Assembly: GCA_016871715.1 (NCBI GenBank)
Contig: VHCO01000038.1
Coordinates: 1-42,733, forward strand
DNA from: Verrucomicrobiota bacterium
Lineage (GTDB): Bacteria > Verrucomicrobiota > Verrucomicrobiia > Limisphaerales > J093
Direction: 5' to 3'
DNA length: 42,733 bases
Shown here: positions 8,327-16,543 of the stretch, piece by piece
Numbering within the stretch: position 1 is the stretch's first letter
Layout: every line of letters begins with the position of its first letter
The notes under the pieces: model-generated
What the model saw: the letters and a program-made list of their open reading frames with translations, nothing else
Databases searched by the model: none
Told to the model about the DNA's origin: nothing
Position numbers and translations under genes: made by a program

Positions 8327-8478
8327 ACAGAAGGAAACGAAGGGAACGAAGGTTCCGACACAGGACCAAACGGGTGTCGAGCTTCCACCAAGCCAGCCGT
8401 TGGTGGAGGACGGGCCAGACATCAGCGGCAGTCAAATCGCCACCGTCGCAAGGCTTCGTTTTCTTGGTGCCTTCTGTT
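8327..8478. repeat. Inverted-repeat (MITE-like) element, copy 1
   Basis: The left end is ACAGAAGGAAACGAAGG (from 8327); the right end near 8454-8477 reads CTTCGTTTTCTTGG then TGCCTTCTGT. The ends are imperfect terminal inverted repeats of about 25 bp around ~100 bp without a gene. A second copy with better-matched ends is at 12913-13056. No target-site duplication was recognised. Confidence 0.65.
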
Positions 8479-8557
8479 GGAGACCGCAAGAGTGATCCGA
8501 CGCCGCCCTACCCGCATCAGCTTACACGAGGCCCGCGAGGGAGCGGCAACAAAGTCT

Positions 8558-8586
8558 GTCACATGTTCCGGGGTTTGCTTCTGTAG
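8558..8586 (+). promoter_or_regulatory. GTCAC-N19-TGTAG box before kinase A
   Basis: GTCAC at 8558-8562 and TGTAG at 8582-8586 are exactly 19 bases apart, as in the other good copies in the window. The preceding bases GGTTTGCTTC match the TTTGCTTC of the 16394 copy. It ends 13 bp before ATG 8600, so if TGTAG is the -10 element the transcript would be nearly leaderless or start at the internal ATG 8618. Confidence 0.6.
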
Positions 8587-8599
8587 TCGATGAACTGAC

Positions 8600-11500
8600 A
8601 TGACGCGGAGCAACGCGATGTCTCGAACCTGTCCGACTTGCAGTGCGGAATTACCGCAGGGTACTCCTGCCGGCCAGTGCCCGAATTGTCTGATTGGACT
8701 GGGATTGGACGCTGCGGGGCAAGTGTCTTCCGCAGATGGGTCGAACGCACGAGACGCAACGCTCGCGACGGCCAAGCCTGCGAACCGTTCTCCGCGGCTG
8801 CGCCTGGGCGGCTACGAGTTGCTCGAACGCATCGGCCAAGGCGGCATGGGCGTGGTTTATAAGGCCCGGCAGATCAGCCTGAACCGGTTGGTCGCGCTCA
8901 AGACGCTACCGTTCGGAAGCGACGTCACACGGCAACAGGTGCATCGGTTCCGGGTCGAAGCGGTGGCGGCGGGCGCCCTGCAGCATCCGAACATCGTGGC
9001 GGTCCACGAGGTGGGCCTCGAGGAGGGCGAGCATTACCTCGTCATGGATTACGTCGAGGGCCCCACGCTGGCGCACCTGACGCGCGCCGGTCCCTTGTCG
9101 AGCACGAGAGCCGCCCGCTACCTCAGGCAAATCGCCGAGGCAGTGCAGTTCGCGCACGACCGGGGCATCCTGCACCGCGATCTCAAACCGTCGAACGTGC
9201 TCGTGGACGCGCACGACCGGCCGCGGATCACCGACTTCGGCCTCGCCAAGGCGCTGGCCTCGAACCTCGGCCTGCAAACTTCGAGTTTGACTCTGAGCGG
9301 CCAGGCGCTCGGATCGCCCGGCTACATCCCGCCCGAACAAGCCTCCGGCAAACGCGGCCAGGCCGGGCAGCACAGTGACATCTATGGACTCGGCGCGCTG
9401 TTGTATCATTTGGTGACGGGCCGGCCTCCGTTTCAGGCGGACAGCGTCGAAGGGACTCTCCAACAGGTCTTCCAACAGGAGCCTGTCTCGCCGCGTCTGC
9501 TCAATTCCGGCGTGCCGCGCGATCTCGAAACGATTTGCCTCAAGTGCCTCGAGAAGGAACCGGCACGGCGCTACCCGACCGCGCAGACCGTGGCAGACGA
9601 ACTCGATCGCTTTCTGAAGCGGGAGCCGATTCTGGCCCGGCCCGTGGGTCTGGCGGGCAAGGCCTGGCGCTGGTGCCGCCGCAAGCCGGTCGTGGCGAGC
9701 CTGGGTGTGGGCTTGGGATTGCTCCTGCTTGCGCTGGCCGTCGGCGGACCGCTCGTCGCAGCACACCAACGCGCCCTGGCCGAGCGGTATCGCAAGCTCT
9801 CTTACGCCGCCGAACTCACTGCCGCCTGGCAGGCCTGGGAGGTCGGCAACGTGGACCGGTGCATGGAATTGCTCGAACACCATCGGCCCGGGCCTGGCGA
9901 ATCCGACCTGCGCGAGTTCACGTGGCGGTTGCTGTGGCACCTCTGCCAGCCGGCGCGCGACACACCGCAGGCGACCAATCCCGCGCCCGTCCTTTTGTCG
10001 GCCGTGTCGCGGGATGGTCAGCGTTTCGCCCTCTCCGGCCCGGTGGGTTCGGTTGCGATCTGGAATGCAGCCTCGCGCCAAGTGGAACGGGAGATTCGCA
10101 CGGGGGAAGCCTTCGCAGGCGGCGTGGCCTTTTCAGCGGACGGGCGATTCCTCGTGACCACCGGCCGGGCGGGCGACAGGGATGAACCTGGCGCCCTCCG
10201 CGTCTGGGAGATCCGCACCGGCGCCAAGGTGTTTGAACTCGATTTCGCCAACCAGCAGGGCCACGCCGGCGATTTCTCTCCGGACGGACGCTGGTTCGCG
10301 CTCAGCCTGAGCACGAACGTCGCGCTGCTCGACGTGGAACGCGGATGGGAAGAACGGCGCCGGCTCCAGGGCCACACCGGTGTGATCTGGCAAATCAGTT
10401 GGGCGCCGTCCGGCACCCAACTCGTCTCCGCTGGCGCGGACCAGACCGCGCGCGTCTGGGACCCCGCGACCGGCCAGGAATTGGGCCGACTTGAAGGGCA
10501 TGAGGATGTCGTCCGCAACGCGGTCTTTTCTCCGGATGGTCGGATCATCGCCACGGGCAGCCTGGACGGCACGCTGCGTTTGTGGGACGCGGAGACGTTC
10601 ACTGAACTCGAACCGCGCTATCAGCCCAGCGGGCCGGTCATGGGGCTGGCCTTTTCCCGCAATGGCCGCTGGCTCGCCGTGGGCAGTCACTTCGACGGCT
10701 TGGTCACGCTCATCGATCTCCAGGCGCAGAAGCGGCGAACCCTGCGGGCCCAGTTTCGTTCGGTAAAAGCGGTTCCATTCGTCCTGGGCGACACGATCCT
10801 CGTCACGGCGGGCTTGGATCAAACGATTCGGTTTTGGGATTTGACGCGCTTGCCGCCTGCCGATGTCTTCGAGGGACCGACCTGGGGCGGCTCGTCAGTA
10901 GCGTTCTCTCCCGACAATCAGGTCCTCGCCACGGTCAATTCCAACCGGACGGTCATCCTGCTATGGGAGAGGGCCAGCGGCGCGCGTCGCACTGCGTTGT
11001 CCTTGCCCGTTCCGGACCTGCGCGCGGCGTTCGAGCCGGCGGAGACCGAGACGACCCGCCTCGTTGAAGCCGCGGTAGGAGGTTTCGCGTTCATGCCAGA
11101 CGGACCGCTCGCGGTCGCCCGCACTCTCACCTTCGGGGGCGACGCGCAAGCCACCAACCTCCAGTACCGGATCGAGCTGCACGATGTTCGCCGCCAGGTG
11201 TTGCTGGATTCTTTCCCGGGGCGGTCTCCTTTTGCCTGTTCTCCGGATGGGAACCGAATCGCGACCCAAGGCGCGGAAGATGGCCGCGTGCAACTTTGGA
11301 TTCTATCCCCGCCGGACGGAACAGCGACCGACCGACGCGGCTCTGTCCTGGCCTGGGTCGAGCTGCAGGCGGATGGGCCCGTCCAGCGCCAGGATGTGTT
11401 GGCGCTCGCCTTTTCCCCCGACGGAACGCTCCTGGCGGTGAGTGGACGGACTGGCCAGGCCGAAGGCGAATTGGCGCTGCTCGACGTCCGCAGTGGCCGG

Positions 11501-11902
11501 CGATTGGCCACGCTGAGAGACCACCGTTCCATCCAGCCGCCCACTTACGCCCTGGCCTTCACGCCCGCCGGCACCCGGCTCGTGACCGGCGGTCTCGGCA
11601 CCAAGGTCCAGTTTTGGGACATGGCGAAGCGCGAGTTGGTCGATGAATGGGTCGGGCATTCGGCCTACCTCGAGAGCCTGGCCATTTCACCCGACGGCAG
11701 AACGCTGGCGACCGGCAGCGCCAAAGGCGTGATCAAACTCTGGAGCCTCGAACAACGGACCGAGTTGCTCACCCTCCCCGCCCACAAACGCGGCGTGGTC
11801 TGGCTGTGCTTCTCGCCGGACGGTCAGGCCCTGGCCTCCAGCGGCAGAGACGGCACCGTGCACCTATGGCGCGCGCCCGCCGACGCTTTTGGAATCAAAT
11901 GA
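8600..11902 (+). CDS. Transmembrane Ser/Thr protein kinase with zinc ribbon and WD40 propeller (module A)
   Basis: The protein has 1100 residues (1094 if it begins at ATG 8618, just before SRTCPTC). In order: a zinc ribbon (CPTC at 11-14, CPNC at 27-30); a PknB-type kinase domain from about residue 72 ([12 protein letters not shown] loop, K101 in VALKTL, catalytic D194 in HRDLKPSN, D212 in DFGLAK, activation segment [12 protein letters not shown]); a membrane segment at about 363-388 ([19 protein letters not shown]); and a C-terminal WD40-type propeller from about 470 to the end with many SPDGRxLA and VRVWD-like repeats. All catalytic residues are present. The kinase faces the cytoplasm and the propeller would be on the far side of the membrane. 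It lies between the sigma factor and a pseudopilin, whose ATG overlaps its stop (ATGA). Confidence 0.93.
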   Translation: MTRSNAMSRTCPTCSAELPQGTPAGQCPNCLIGLGLDAAGQVSSADGSNARDATLATAKPANRSPRLRLGGYELLERIGQGGMGVVYKARQISLNRLVALKTLPFGSDVTRQQVHRFRVEAVAAGALQHPNIVAVHEVGLEEGEHYLVMDYVEGPTLAHLTRAGPLSSTRAARYLRQIAEAVQFAHDRGILHRDLKPSNVLVDAHDRPRITDFGLAKALASNLGLQTSSLTLSGQALGSPGYIPPEQASGKRGQAGQHSDIYGLGALLYHLVTGRPPFQADSVEGTLQQVFQQEPVSPRLLNSGVPRDLETICLKCLEKEPARRYPTAQTVADELDRFLKREPILARPVGLAGKAWRWCRRKPVVASLGVGLGLLLLALAVGGPLVAAHQRALAERYRKLSYAAELTAAWQAWEVGNVDRCMELLEHHRPGPGESDLREFTWRLLWHLCQPARDTPQATNPAPVLLSAVSRDGQRFALSGPVGSVAIWNAASRQVEREIRTGEAFAGGVAFSADGRFLVTTGRAGDRDEPGALRVWEIRTGAKVFELDFANQQGHAGDFSPDGRWFALSLSTNVALLDVERGWEERRRLQGHTGVIWQISWAPSGTQLVSAGADQTARVWDPATGQELGRLEGHEDVVRNAVFSPDGRIIATGSLDGTLRLWDAETFTELEPRYQPSGPVMGLAFSRNGRWLAVGSHFDGLVTLIDLQAQKRRTLRAQFRSVKAVPFVLGDTILVTAGLDQTIRFWDLTRLPPADVFEGPTWGGSSVAFSPDNQVLATVNSNRTVILLWERASGARRTALSLPVPDLRAAFEPAETETTRLVEAAVGGFAFMPDGPLAVARTLTFGGDAQATNLQYRIELHDVRRQVLLDSFPGRSPFACSPDGNRIATQGAEDGRVQLWILSPPDGTATDRRGSVLAWVELQADGPVQRQDVLALAFSPDGTLLAVSGRTGQAEGELALLDVRSGRRLATLRDHRSIQPPTYALAFTPAGTRLVTGGLGTKVQFWDMAKRELVDEWVGHSAYLESLAISPDGRTLATGSAKGVIKLWSLEQRTELLTLPAHKRGVVWLCFSPDGQALASSGRDGTVHLWRAPADAFGIK

Positions 11903-12876
11903 ACCGACAGGGACACCAGCGGCGACGAGCCGAAGTCGTAGCGCAGGTTTCCAAACCTGCCGCTGGCCCGTGCGGCTCGCACTCGCCGGTTTCCAAATCG
12001 GCGGGGCGTGCGGACTGGGGGCGCATGCGGGTTTGGAAACCCGCGACACAGCAGACTTGGAAGTCTGCGCTACAAGATTCACGCCAACCGGCTGCTTTCA
12101 CCTTGATTGAACTCCTGGTCGTCATCGCCATCATCGCCATCCTGGCCAGCCTCTTGTTGCCCGCGGTGGGCAAAGCCAAGGCCAAGGCGCAATCGGCCGC
12201 GTGCCAGAACCACCTCAAGCAAGTCCAACTGGTCTGGCAATTCTACACCGACGACCACAACGATCAGATGCCGCTGAACCTCATGCTCGGTGGCGGGCCG
12301 TACGCCGACCCGTCCTGGTGGACCCCGCCGACGCCCGCTTCCTGGATCGCCGGCAGCGCCCACTGGGACACCACCACGACCAACCTCGAACGCGGCACGC
12401 TCTTCCGCTATCTCACGACCACGACGGTGTTCCGCTGTCCCGCCGACCGATCACGAGTGGAGAGCCAACCACAACTGTTCCGCACCCGCAGTTACCTGCT
12501 GAGCCTCGGTTTGAACGGCAACGACCCCAACTCCTGGCCGTCCACACAGGCCATCATCCGCAAAAAAGCCTCGGAGCTCACCCGGCCATGGCCTTCCCGA
12601 ATCTGGGCGTTCGTGGACGGCAGCGAGGGGACGATCCTCGGCGGTGCCTTTTGGATCTGGCCTCCAGGCCAACCCGACCCGTATCGCGACCACTGGCTGG
12701 TCCAGCCCTCGGACCGGCACAGCCTGGGCGCGAATCTCTCCTTCGTGGACGGGCACGTGGCCTTCCAGCGGTGGCGTTGGCCAAAGCGTTTGGGGCCGGG
12801 AAAGAACGAGCCGGCGGAAAACCGCCTCGACCTGCAGGACCTGCGTTGGTTGCAGGCCGGCTTGCCCGAACCGTAG
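11899..12876 (+). CDS. Pseudopilin-like protein with leader built from a palindromic repeat (module A)
   Basis: The protein has 325 residues if it starts at ATG 11899, which overlaps the kinase stop as ATGA and suggests translational coupling. The prepilin signal [20 protein letters not shown] lies about 70 residues in. That is long for a class III leader, so the in-frame ATG at 12025 (about 20 residues before AFTLIE) is a serious alternative. The body has [44 protein letters not shown] and [15 protein letters not shown], the family's DG end motif, then a tail [14 protein letters not shown] shared with the paralogue at 26779. The whole leader is encoded by the four-hairpin element at 11938-12073. 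The role is inferred to be a secretion or envelope pseudopilin. Confidence 0.85.
   Translation: MNRQGHQRRRAEVVAQVSKPAAGPCGSHSPVSKSAGRADWGRMRVWKPATQQTWKSALQDSRQPAAFTLIELLVVIAIIAILASLLLPAVGKAKAKAQSAACQNHLKQVQLVWQFYTDDHNDQMPLNLMLGGGPYADPSWWTPPTPASWIAGSAHWDTTTTNLERGTLFRYLTTTTVFRCPADRSRVESQPQLFRTRSYLLSLGLNGNDPNSWPSTQAIIRKKASELTRPWPSRIWAFVDGSEGTILGGAFWIWPPGQPDPYRDHWLVQPSDRHSLGANLSFVDGHVAFQRWRWPKRLGPGKNEPAENRLDLQDLRWLQAGLPEP
11938..12073. repeat. Four-hairpin palindromic element, copy 1 (in coding frame)
   Basis: The element has terminal inverted repeats GTAGCGCAG and CTGCGCTAC. Inside are four 18-bp-type hairpins: GCAGGTTTCCAAACCTGC, GCCGGTTTCCAAATCGGC (imperfect), GCGGGTTTGGAAACCCGC and GCAGACTTGGAAGTCTGC. 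The first two have a CC centre and the last two GG, so the whole is a large palindrome made of small ones. It lies fully within the pseudopilin reading frame and is translated (VSKPA... [15 protein letters not shown]). Confidence 0.9.
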
Positions 12877-12912
12877 ATCGCAGCGTATGCCAGCGAGTCC
12901 GCGTTACACTTC

Positions 12913-13056
12913 ACAGAAGGAAACAAAGGCAACGAAGAGGCGGTCCCTTGACTGGGCTTGGCGCGCCGGTCCGCCATCGCAGTCTGGATGGGCCGCTGAA
13001 CCAAGGGGCGCCTGCGGCAAGTCTTTCTGGCCTTCGTTTGCTTCGTTGCCTTCTGT
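12913..13056. repeat. Inverted-repeat (MITE-like) element, copy 2
   Basis: The left arm at 12913-12937 begins ACAGAAGGAAACAAAGG; the right arm at 13032-13056 ends GCCTTCTGT. The 25-base arms match at 21 positions. The ~94-bp interior has no gene. Same family as 8327-8478. Confidence 0.75.
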
Positions 13057-13227
13057 AAAACTGAACCGCCGGTTTGAGGATGATCCGCACCGAGCGTCAG
13101 AATCAATGAACCGGTCTCAACTCTCTTTCTCTCCGCATTCCGCGTTTCGGCTGATTTCCAACCGGTCATCGCGCTGGTTCGCGGTTTCCCCGATGACAGC
13201 TCCCCGCAAGGAGCCGAAGAATTTCCC

Positions 13228-13256
13228 GTCACAAATCCCGCCCGTTGCTTCTGTAG
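13228..13256 (+). promoter_or_regulatory. GTCAC-N19-TGTAG box
   Basis: GTCAC at 13228-13232 and TGTAG at 13252-13256, spacing 19, within a longer match to 16394-16422 and its flanks (CCCGTCACAAA, TTGCTTCTGTA, GTGGATGAAGGCGCTGGG downstream). It lies 24 bp before the LVIVD-Kelch frame. Confidence 0.6.
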
Positions 13257-13279
13257 GTGGATGAAGGCGCTGGGCACGG

Positions 13280-14995
13280 TTGCCCGCCGACCGTCCATGG
13301 GCGGCGGCGCCAGTTTCACTCACCTTGAAAGGCCAATGGCAGGGGTACGCCCGAGGGTGGGCGCGGGAGGTCGCGGTCCAGGGGCAGTATGCTTACGTGG
13401 CGGCCAGCGAGGGTGGCCTGATCATCATTGACGTAAGCGACCCAGCGAACCCCGTGCGGGTGGGCGGTACCAGCGGGGCTGCCTCGCGCGTGACGGTGTC
13501 GGGCAACTACGCCTATGTCGCGGCTTATGGTTTGGGCTTGGAAGTCATTAACGTGAGCAACCCAGCCAACCCGGTGCGGGTGGGCGGCGTTGACACCAGT
13601 GGGTCTGCCGAGGGCGTGGCGGTGGCGGGCGATCATGCCTATGTAGCGGATTTCGATGCGGGCCTGCAAGTGATTGACGTGAGCGATCCGGCCAACCCCG
13701 TGCGCGTGGGCGGCTATGACACCGGGCAGCGTGGTTGGTTTGTCTTGGACGTGGCGGTGGTAGGCGATCTGATTTACGTGGCCAACCGCGAACAGGGATT
13801 GCTGATCCTCGAACAATCCACTGCACCGCCGCCTCCAGCCGAGTGGTTTCGCGTCCAGACGGACCTCGCGAGCTCCCCTCCCGCAAGCGCCTTTCATGGG
13901 ATGGTGTATGACAGCGTGCGCGGTGTCGTGCTTTTGCACGGCGGCAATCCGGCGCCAGGGTCCCAGAGCTTCACCGACACCTGGGCGTGGGACGGCACCA
14001 GTTGGACGCGCCTGACGACGCAGGGGCCCAGCGTCCTCGGGTTCGGCTTTGCGTTCGACTCGGATCGGGGCGTCGCCGTCGTCCTGCACGGCGGCTTGGG
14101 AGACGGCTCGCCCCAGCCGGTGCTCGCGGCCACGTGGGAATGGGACGGTGAGCAGTGGCGTCAGGTCAGCAACGGCGTGGGGCCAGGCGTTCGTGCCGCT
14201 CCCGCCATGGCCTACCATCCCCTGCGCAAGCGGGTCATCCTGCACGGCGGAACTCTGGATATCGATTCAAGTAGAATTCTTTCGGACACCTGGGCGTGGG
14301 ACGGGAGTTCGTGGCAGGAAATCCCCAATGCCAACGGTCCTTCCCGCGACAAGCATCAAATGGTCTTCGATGAACGGCGGCAAGTCCTGGTGCTCTTCGG
14401 CGGACTCGAGGCGCGTGGTTCGGCGCCGACGGACACGTGGGAGTTCGACGGAACCGAGTGGCGGCAAGCGGCCACCGCTGGACCGCCCGGCGGACGTGAG
14501 CTTCCGGTCCTGGCCTACGATTCCGTCCGCGGCGTAACCGTCCTATGGGGCGGCGGCGAATGGCAAAACGACGGTTTTCCAGTCCACGAGGCCTTCGACG
14601 ACACGTGGGAATGGAACGGCGATGTGTGGACCCAAGTGGCCACGGAGGGACTGCGGCCAGCGGCAGCGCAAGGCACGGCTGGGGCTTACGATCTGCGGCG
14701 CGGACGGTTGGTCCAATTCGGCGGCACCCGAGGCGGGGGCGACCTCGTCCCCCGGCAGACTTGGGAATACGGCCTGCCGCCGTTGCGCATCACCGGCATC
14801 ACGTCGCAGGGGAACGTCCTCGAAATCCGCTGGACCGGCGGCGCTCCATTCTATCAACTCCAGCGCCGCTCCAGCCTCACCGCCGGCGAATGGCAAGACG
14901 TGGGCGGCCCCACCATTGAAACCAACGCCAACGTCCAGGCGGACGGCGCGGCGAGCTTCTTCCGGGTCGTGAGTCTGTTCGGCAGCACGCCGTGA
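13280..14995 (+). CDS. LVIVD-repeat/Kelch fusion protein lacking its signal peptide
   Basis: The protein has 571 residues if it starts at TTG 13280. It begins almost directly with [12 protein letters not shown], which in paralogues is the first part of the mature protein after a signal peptide. The leader box abuts this segment, so the signal-peptide region appears deleted and the gene may not yield an exported product. Three LVIVD repeats follow ([17 protein letters not shown] type) plus a terminal LLILEQS, then six Kelch-like blades ([13 protein letters not shown] and similar, ending WEYGLPPL), then the shared C-terminal domain ending [16 protein letters not shown] 140-bp stretch (13907-14046) is identical to part of the larger paralogue at 16544-19822. 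Confidence 0.75.
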   Translation: MPADRPWAAAPVSLTLKGQWQGYARGWAREVAVQGQYAYVAASEGGLIIIDVSDPANPVRVGGTSGAASRVTVSGNYAYVAAYGLGLEVINVSNPANPVRVGGVDTSGSAEGVAVAGDHAYVADFDAGLQVIDVSDPANPVRVGGYDTGQRGWFVLDVAVVGDLIYVANREQGLLILEQSTAPPPPAEWFRVQTDLASSPPASAFHGMVYDSVRGVVLLHGGNPAPGSQSFTDTWAWDGTSWTRLTTQGPSVLGFGFAFDSDRGVAVVLHGGLGDGSPQPVLAATWEWDGEQWRQVSNGVGPGVRAAPAMAYHPLRKRVILHGGTLDIDSSRILSDTWAWDGSSWQEIPNANGPSRDKHQMVFDERRQVLVLFGGLEARGSAPTDTWEFDGTEWRQAATAGPPGGRELPVLAYDSVRGVTVLWGGGEWQNDGFPVHEAFDDTWEWNGDVWTQVATEGLRPAAAQGTAGAYDLRRGRLVQFGGTRGGGDLVPRQTWEYGLPPLRITGITSQGNVLEIRWTGGAPFYQLQRRSSLTAGEWQDVGGPTIETNANVQADGAASFFRVVSLFGSTP

Positions 14996-15052
14996 TCCTG
15001 ATCCAATGGCGTGACAGCTCTCGGGTTCCACCCGTCCGGGATCGCCCGCGCC

Positions 15053-15098
15053 GTAGCGCAGGTTTGCACCCTGCCGTATCGCGGGTTTTCAACCCGCA
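15053..15098. repeat. Partial four-hairpin element (half copy)
   Basis: It starts GTAGCGCAGGTTTG, continues CCTGCCGTATCGCGGG, and contains the perfect hairpin GCGGGTT-TTC-AACCCGC at 15081-15097. It matches the outer and inner hairpins of the copies at 11938 and 25844 but lacks the second half. Confidence 0.65.
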
Positions 15099-15162
15099 AG
15101 GCGTCCGCCACGTCTGGCCGCATGTTCGTCGCGGCACGCCGTCAGTAAGCACTACTTACGGC

Positions 15163-15522
15163 GTGATTGCCACGCTCTCCAGTCGAGGTCAGATCGTCAT
15201 CCCGCCGGCGGTGCGCGAACGCTGCGGCTTGGGCGCAGGCGACCACTTCGTGATTGAGGACGACCCTGAAACTCAGGTGGTCGCCCTCAGCAAGGTGAAG
15301 GCGCCCGGTTATCGGTTCGAGGTTTACAACTTCGTCATTATCCCCGACGCGGCTGCGGAGAACCACAAGGGGCGGGCCTGCGGCGTGGGACAATACCGCG
15401 ACGCGGACGGCGACCGCATCCTGGACTGGCGGGAGCAACAGTATTTCGCGTCCCTGACCAACTGCGCTCCTGACGCTGACCCCAGCCGATATCGGGGACC
15501 GGAGTTGGCAGTTGATGGCTGA
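15163..15522 (+). pseudogene. AbrB/MazE-type antitoxin fragment fused to an unrelated tail
   Basis: From GTG 15163 the first ~50 residues are a swapped-hairpin AbrB domain (LSSRGQIVIPPAVRERCGLG, then FVIEDDPETQVVALSKVK). The frame continues without a stop into a different kind of sequence ending DADGDRILDWREQQYFASL, which looks like the Ca-binding, dockerin-like tail of verrucomicrobial exported proteins. An antitoxin would not carry such a tail, so this is probably two broken genes joined in frame. No toxin partner lies directly behind it. Confidence 0.55.
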
Positions 15523-15547
15523 CGGAGCGCAGGCGTATGCTGGCCCC

Positions 15548-15755
15548 ATGAAAACGATGACCGTCAGTGAAGCTCAAACTGGGTTCGCCCGATTGCTGGG
15601 CTGGGTAGAGAGGCGAAGAGGTGGAAATCACTCACCACGAACAGCCGGTGGCGAAAGTGGTGCCGGTGCGGAAACCCGCCAGTCTGGCCGGCAGTGTCCT
15701 GGAGGAGAGCGACCTGGTTTCTCCGACCGGCGCTCGGTGGGAAGCGGCGTCATGA
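15548..15755 (+). pseudogene. Frameshifted Phd/YefM-type antitoxin
   Basis: It starts MKTMTVSEAQTGFARLL as in Phd/YefM antitoxins. Deleting one C at about 15614 restores EEVEITHHEQPVAKVVP followed by LEESDLVSPTGARWEAAS and a TGA that overlaps the next ATG as ATGA, the usual antitoxin-toxin overlap. The frameshift makes it a probable pseudogene. Confidence 0.65.
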
Positions 15756-16141
15756 TCGTGCTCGACACCCACGCTTGGATTTGGTGGGCCAGCCAGTCGC
15801 CCAAGCTGTCCACCGCCGCTTAACAGGCCATCGCGAACGAGACGATCCAAAGGTCCGGCCTGGTGACGACGATTTGGTGAGCCAAGATCAGACAAAGCGC
15901 CGTCCGTGAAAGACCGGTTCGACCTCGTGCAAGTTCAAGCTGTCCAGTCGCCGCCGCCTGGGGCCGACAGGAGGCCGAATTCCAGCGCCAAGGTTGCCCG
16001 ATGCCGATGCCGGATAGTTTCATCGCCGCCACCGCCCGCCGACACAATCTGACCATCGCGACGCGGAACGTCGCGGATTACAGCCGGCCCGGTTTGACGG
16101 TTCGCAGCCCGTTTGCCGCCGAGGCGCCGCCGGGCGACTGA
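15752..16141 (+). pseudogene. Broken PIN-domain (VapC-type) toxin
   Basis: The start MIVLDTHAWIWWASQSPKLS is the N-terminal PIN motif with its first acidic residue. Stops follow at 15821 and later, and the reading frame shifts. The other end of a PIN domain appears at 16013-16141 as DSFIAATARRHNLTIATRN followed by VADYSRPGL. The middle, with the second catalytic acid, is not recognisable. The two ends may come from different toxins. With its antitoxin also frameshifted, the system is dead. Confidence 0.6.
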
Positions 16142-16393
16142 TCCCGCTTGGAGCTCGCGTTAGCTTTGCTGTCGGCGTGCGACCTGGTCCTGCATAAACT
16201 ATCCGGCGTAATCCTCGTGACGCAGGCCGCCCTTCGCCGCCGAACTGGTCGGCGGTAAAGCGCGGATTCGGTGGCCTACCGGCTTGGCCCATTCGGCCGG
16301 CGTCCAAACGACCTCATCGGTTTCGCGCGCCGTCACCTCCCTTCGCGGTTCCCCACTCGAATCGCCCTCCCGAAAGGCGCCGAAACATTTCCC
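16142..16393. other. Intergenic stretch without a convincing gene
   Basis: A minus-strand frame reading DEVVWTPAEWAKPVGHRI followed by about 20 more residues up to 16199 could be the end of a small lost gene, but I cannot assign it to a family. Nothing else is seen before the promoter-like box at 16394. Confidence 0.35.
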
Positions 16394-16422
16394 GTCACAA
16401 ACGCCGCCCTTTGCTTCTGTAA
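16394..16422 (+). promoter_or_regulatory. GTCAC-N19-TGTAA box
   Basis: GTCAC at 16394-16398 and TGTAA at 16418-16422, spacing 19, followed by CCGGGTGAAGGCGCTGGG. It precedes the large LVIVD-Kelch gene by about 120 bp and is one of the two best-conserved members of the longer version of this leader. Confidence 0.6.
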
Positions 16423-16543
16423 CCGGGTGAAGGCGCTGGGAGCGGTTGCCCGACTGGCTGCCACCGGCGGCAAACCGGCGGGCACCGAAACCAGCGTGCG
16501 AAGACAACAGTACCAATTCGCCGCCACGGGCGAACCGAAAGAC

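Noticed and set aside
16394-16422. Sigma-54 promoter reading of the GTCAC...TTTGC box
   Set aside because: The distance between candidate GG- and GC-like elements is too large for a -24/-12 promoter, and no GG is conserved across copies.
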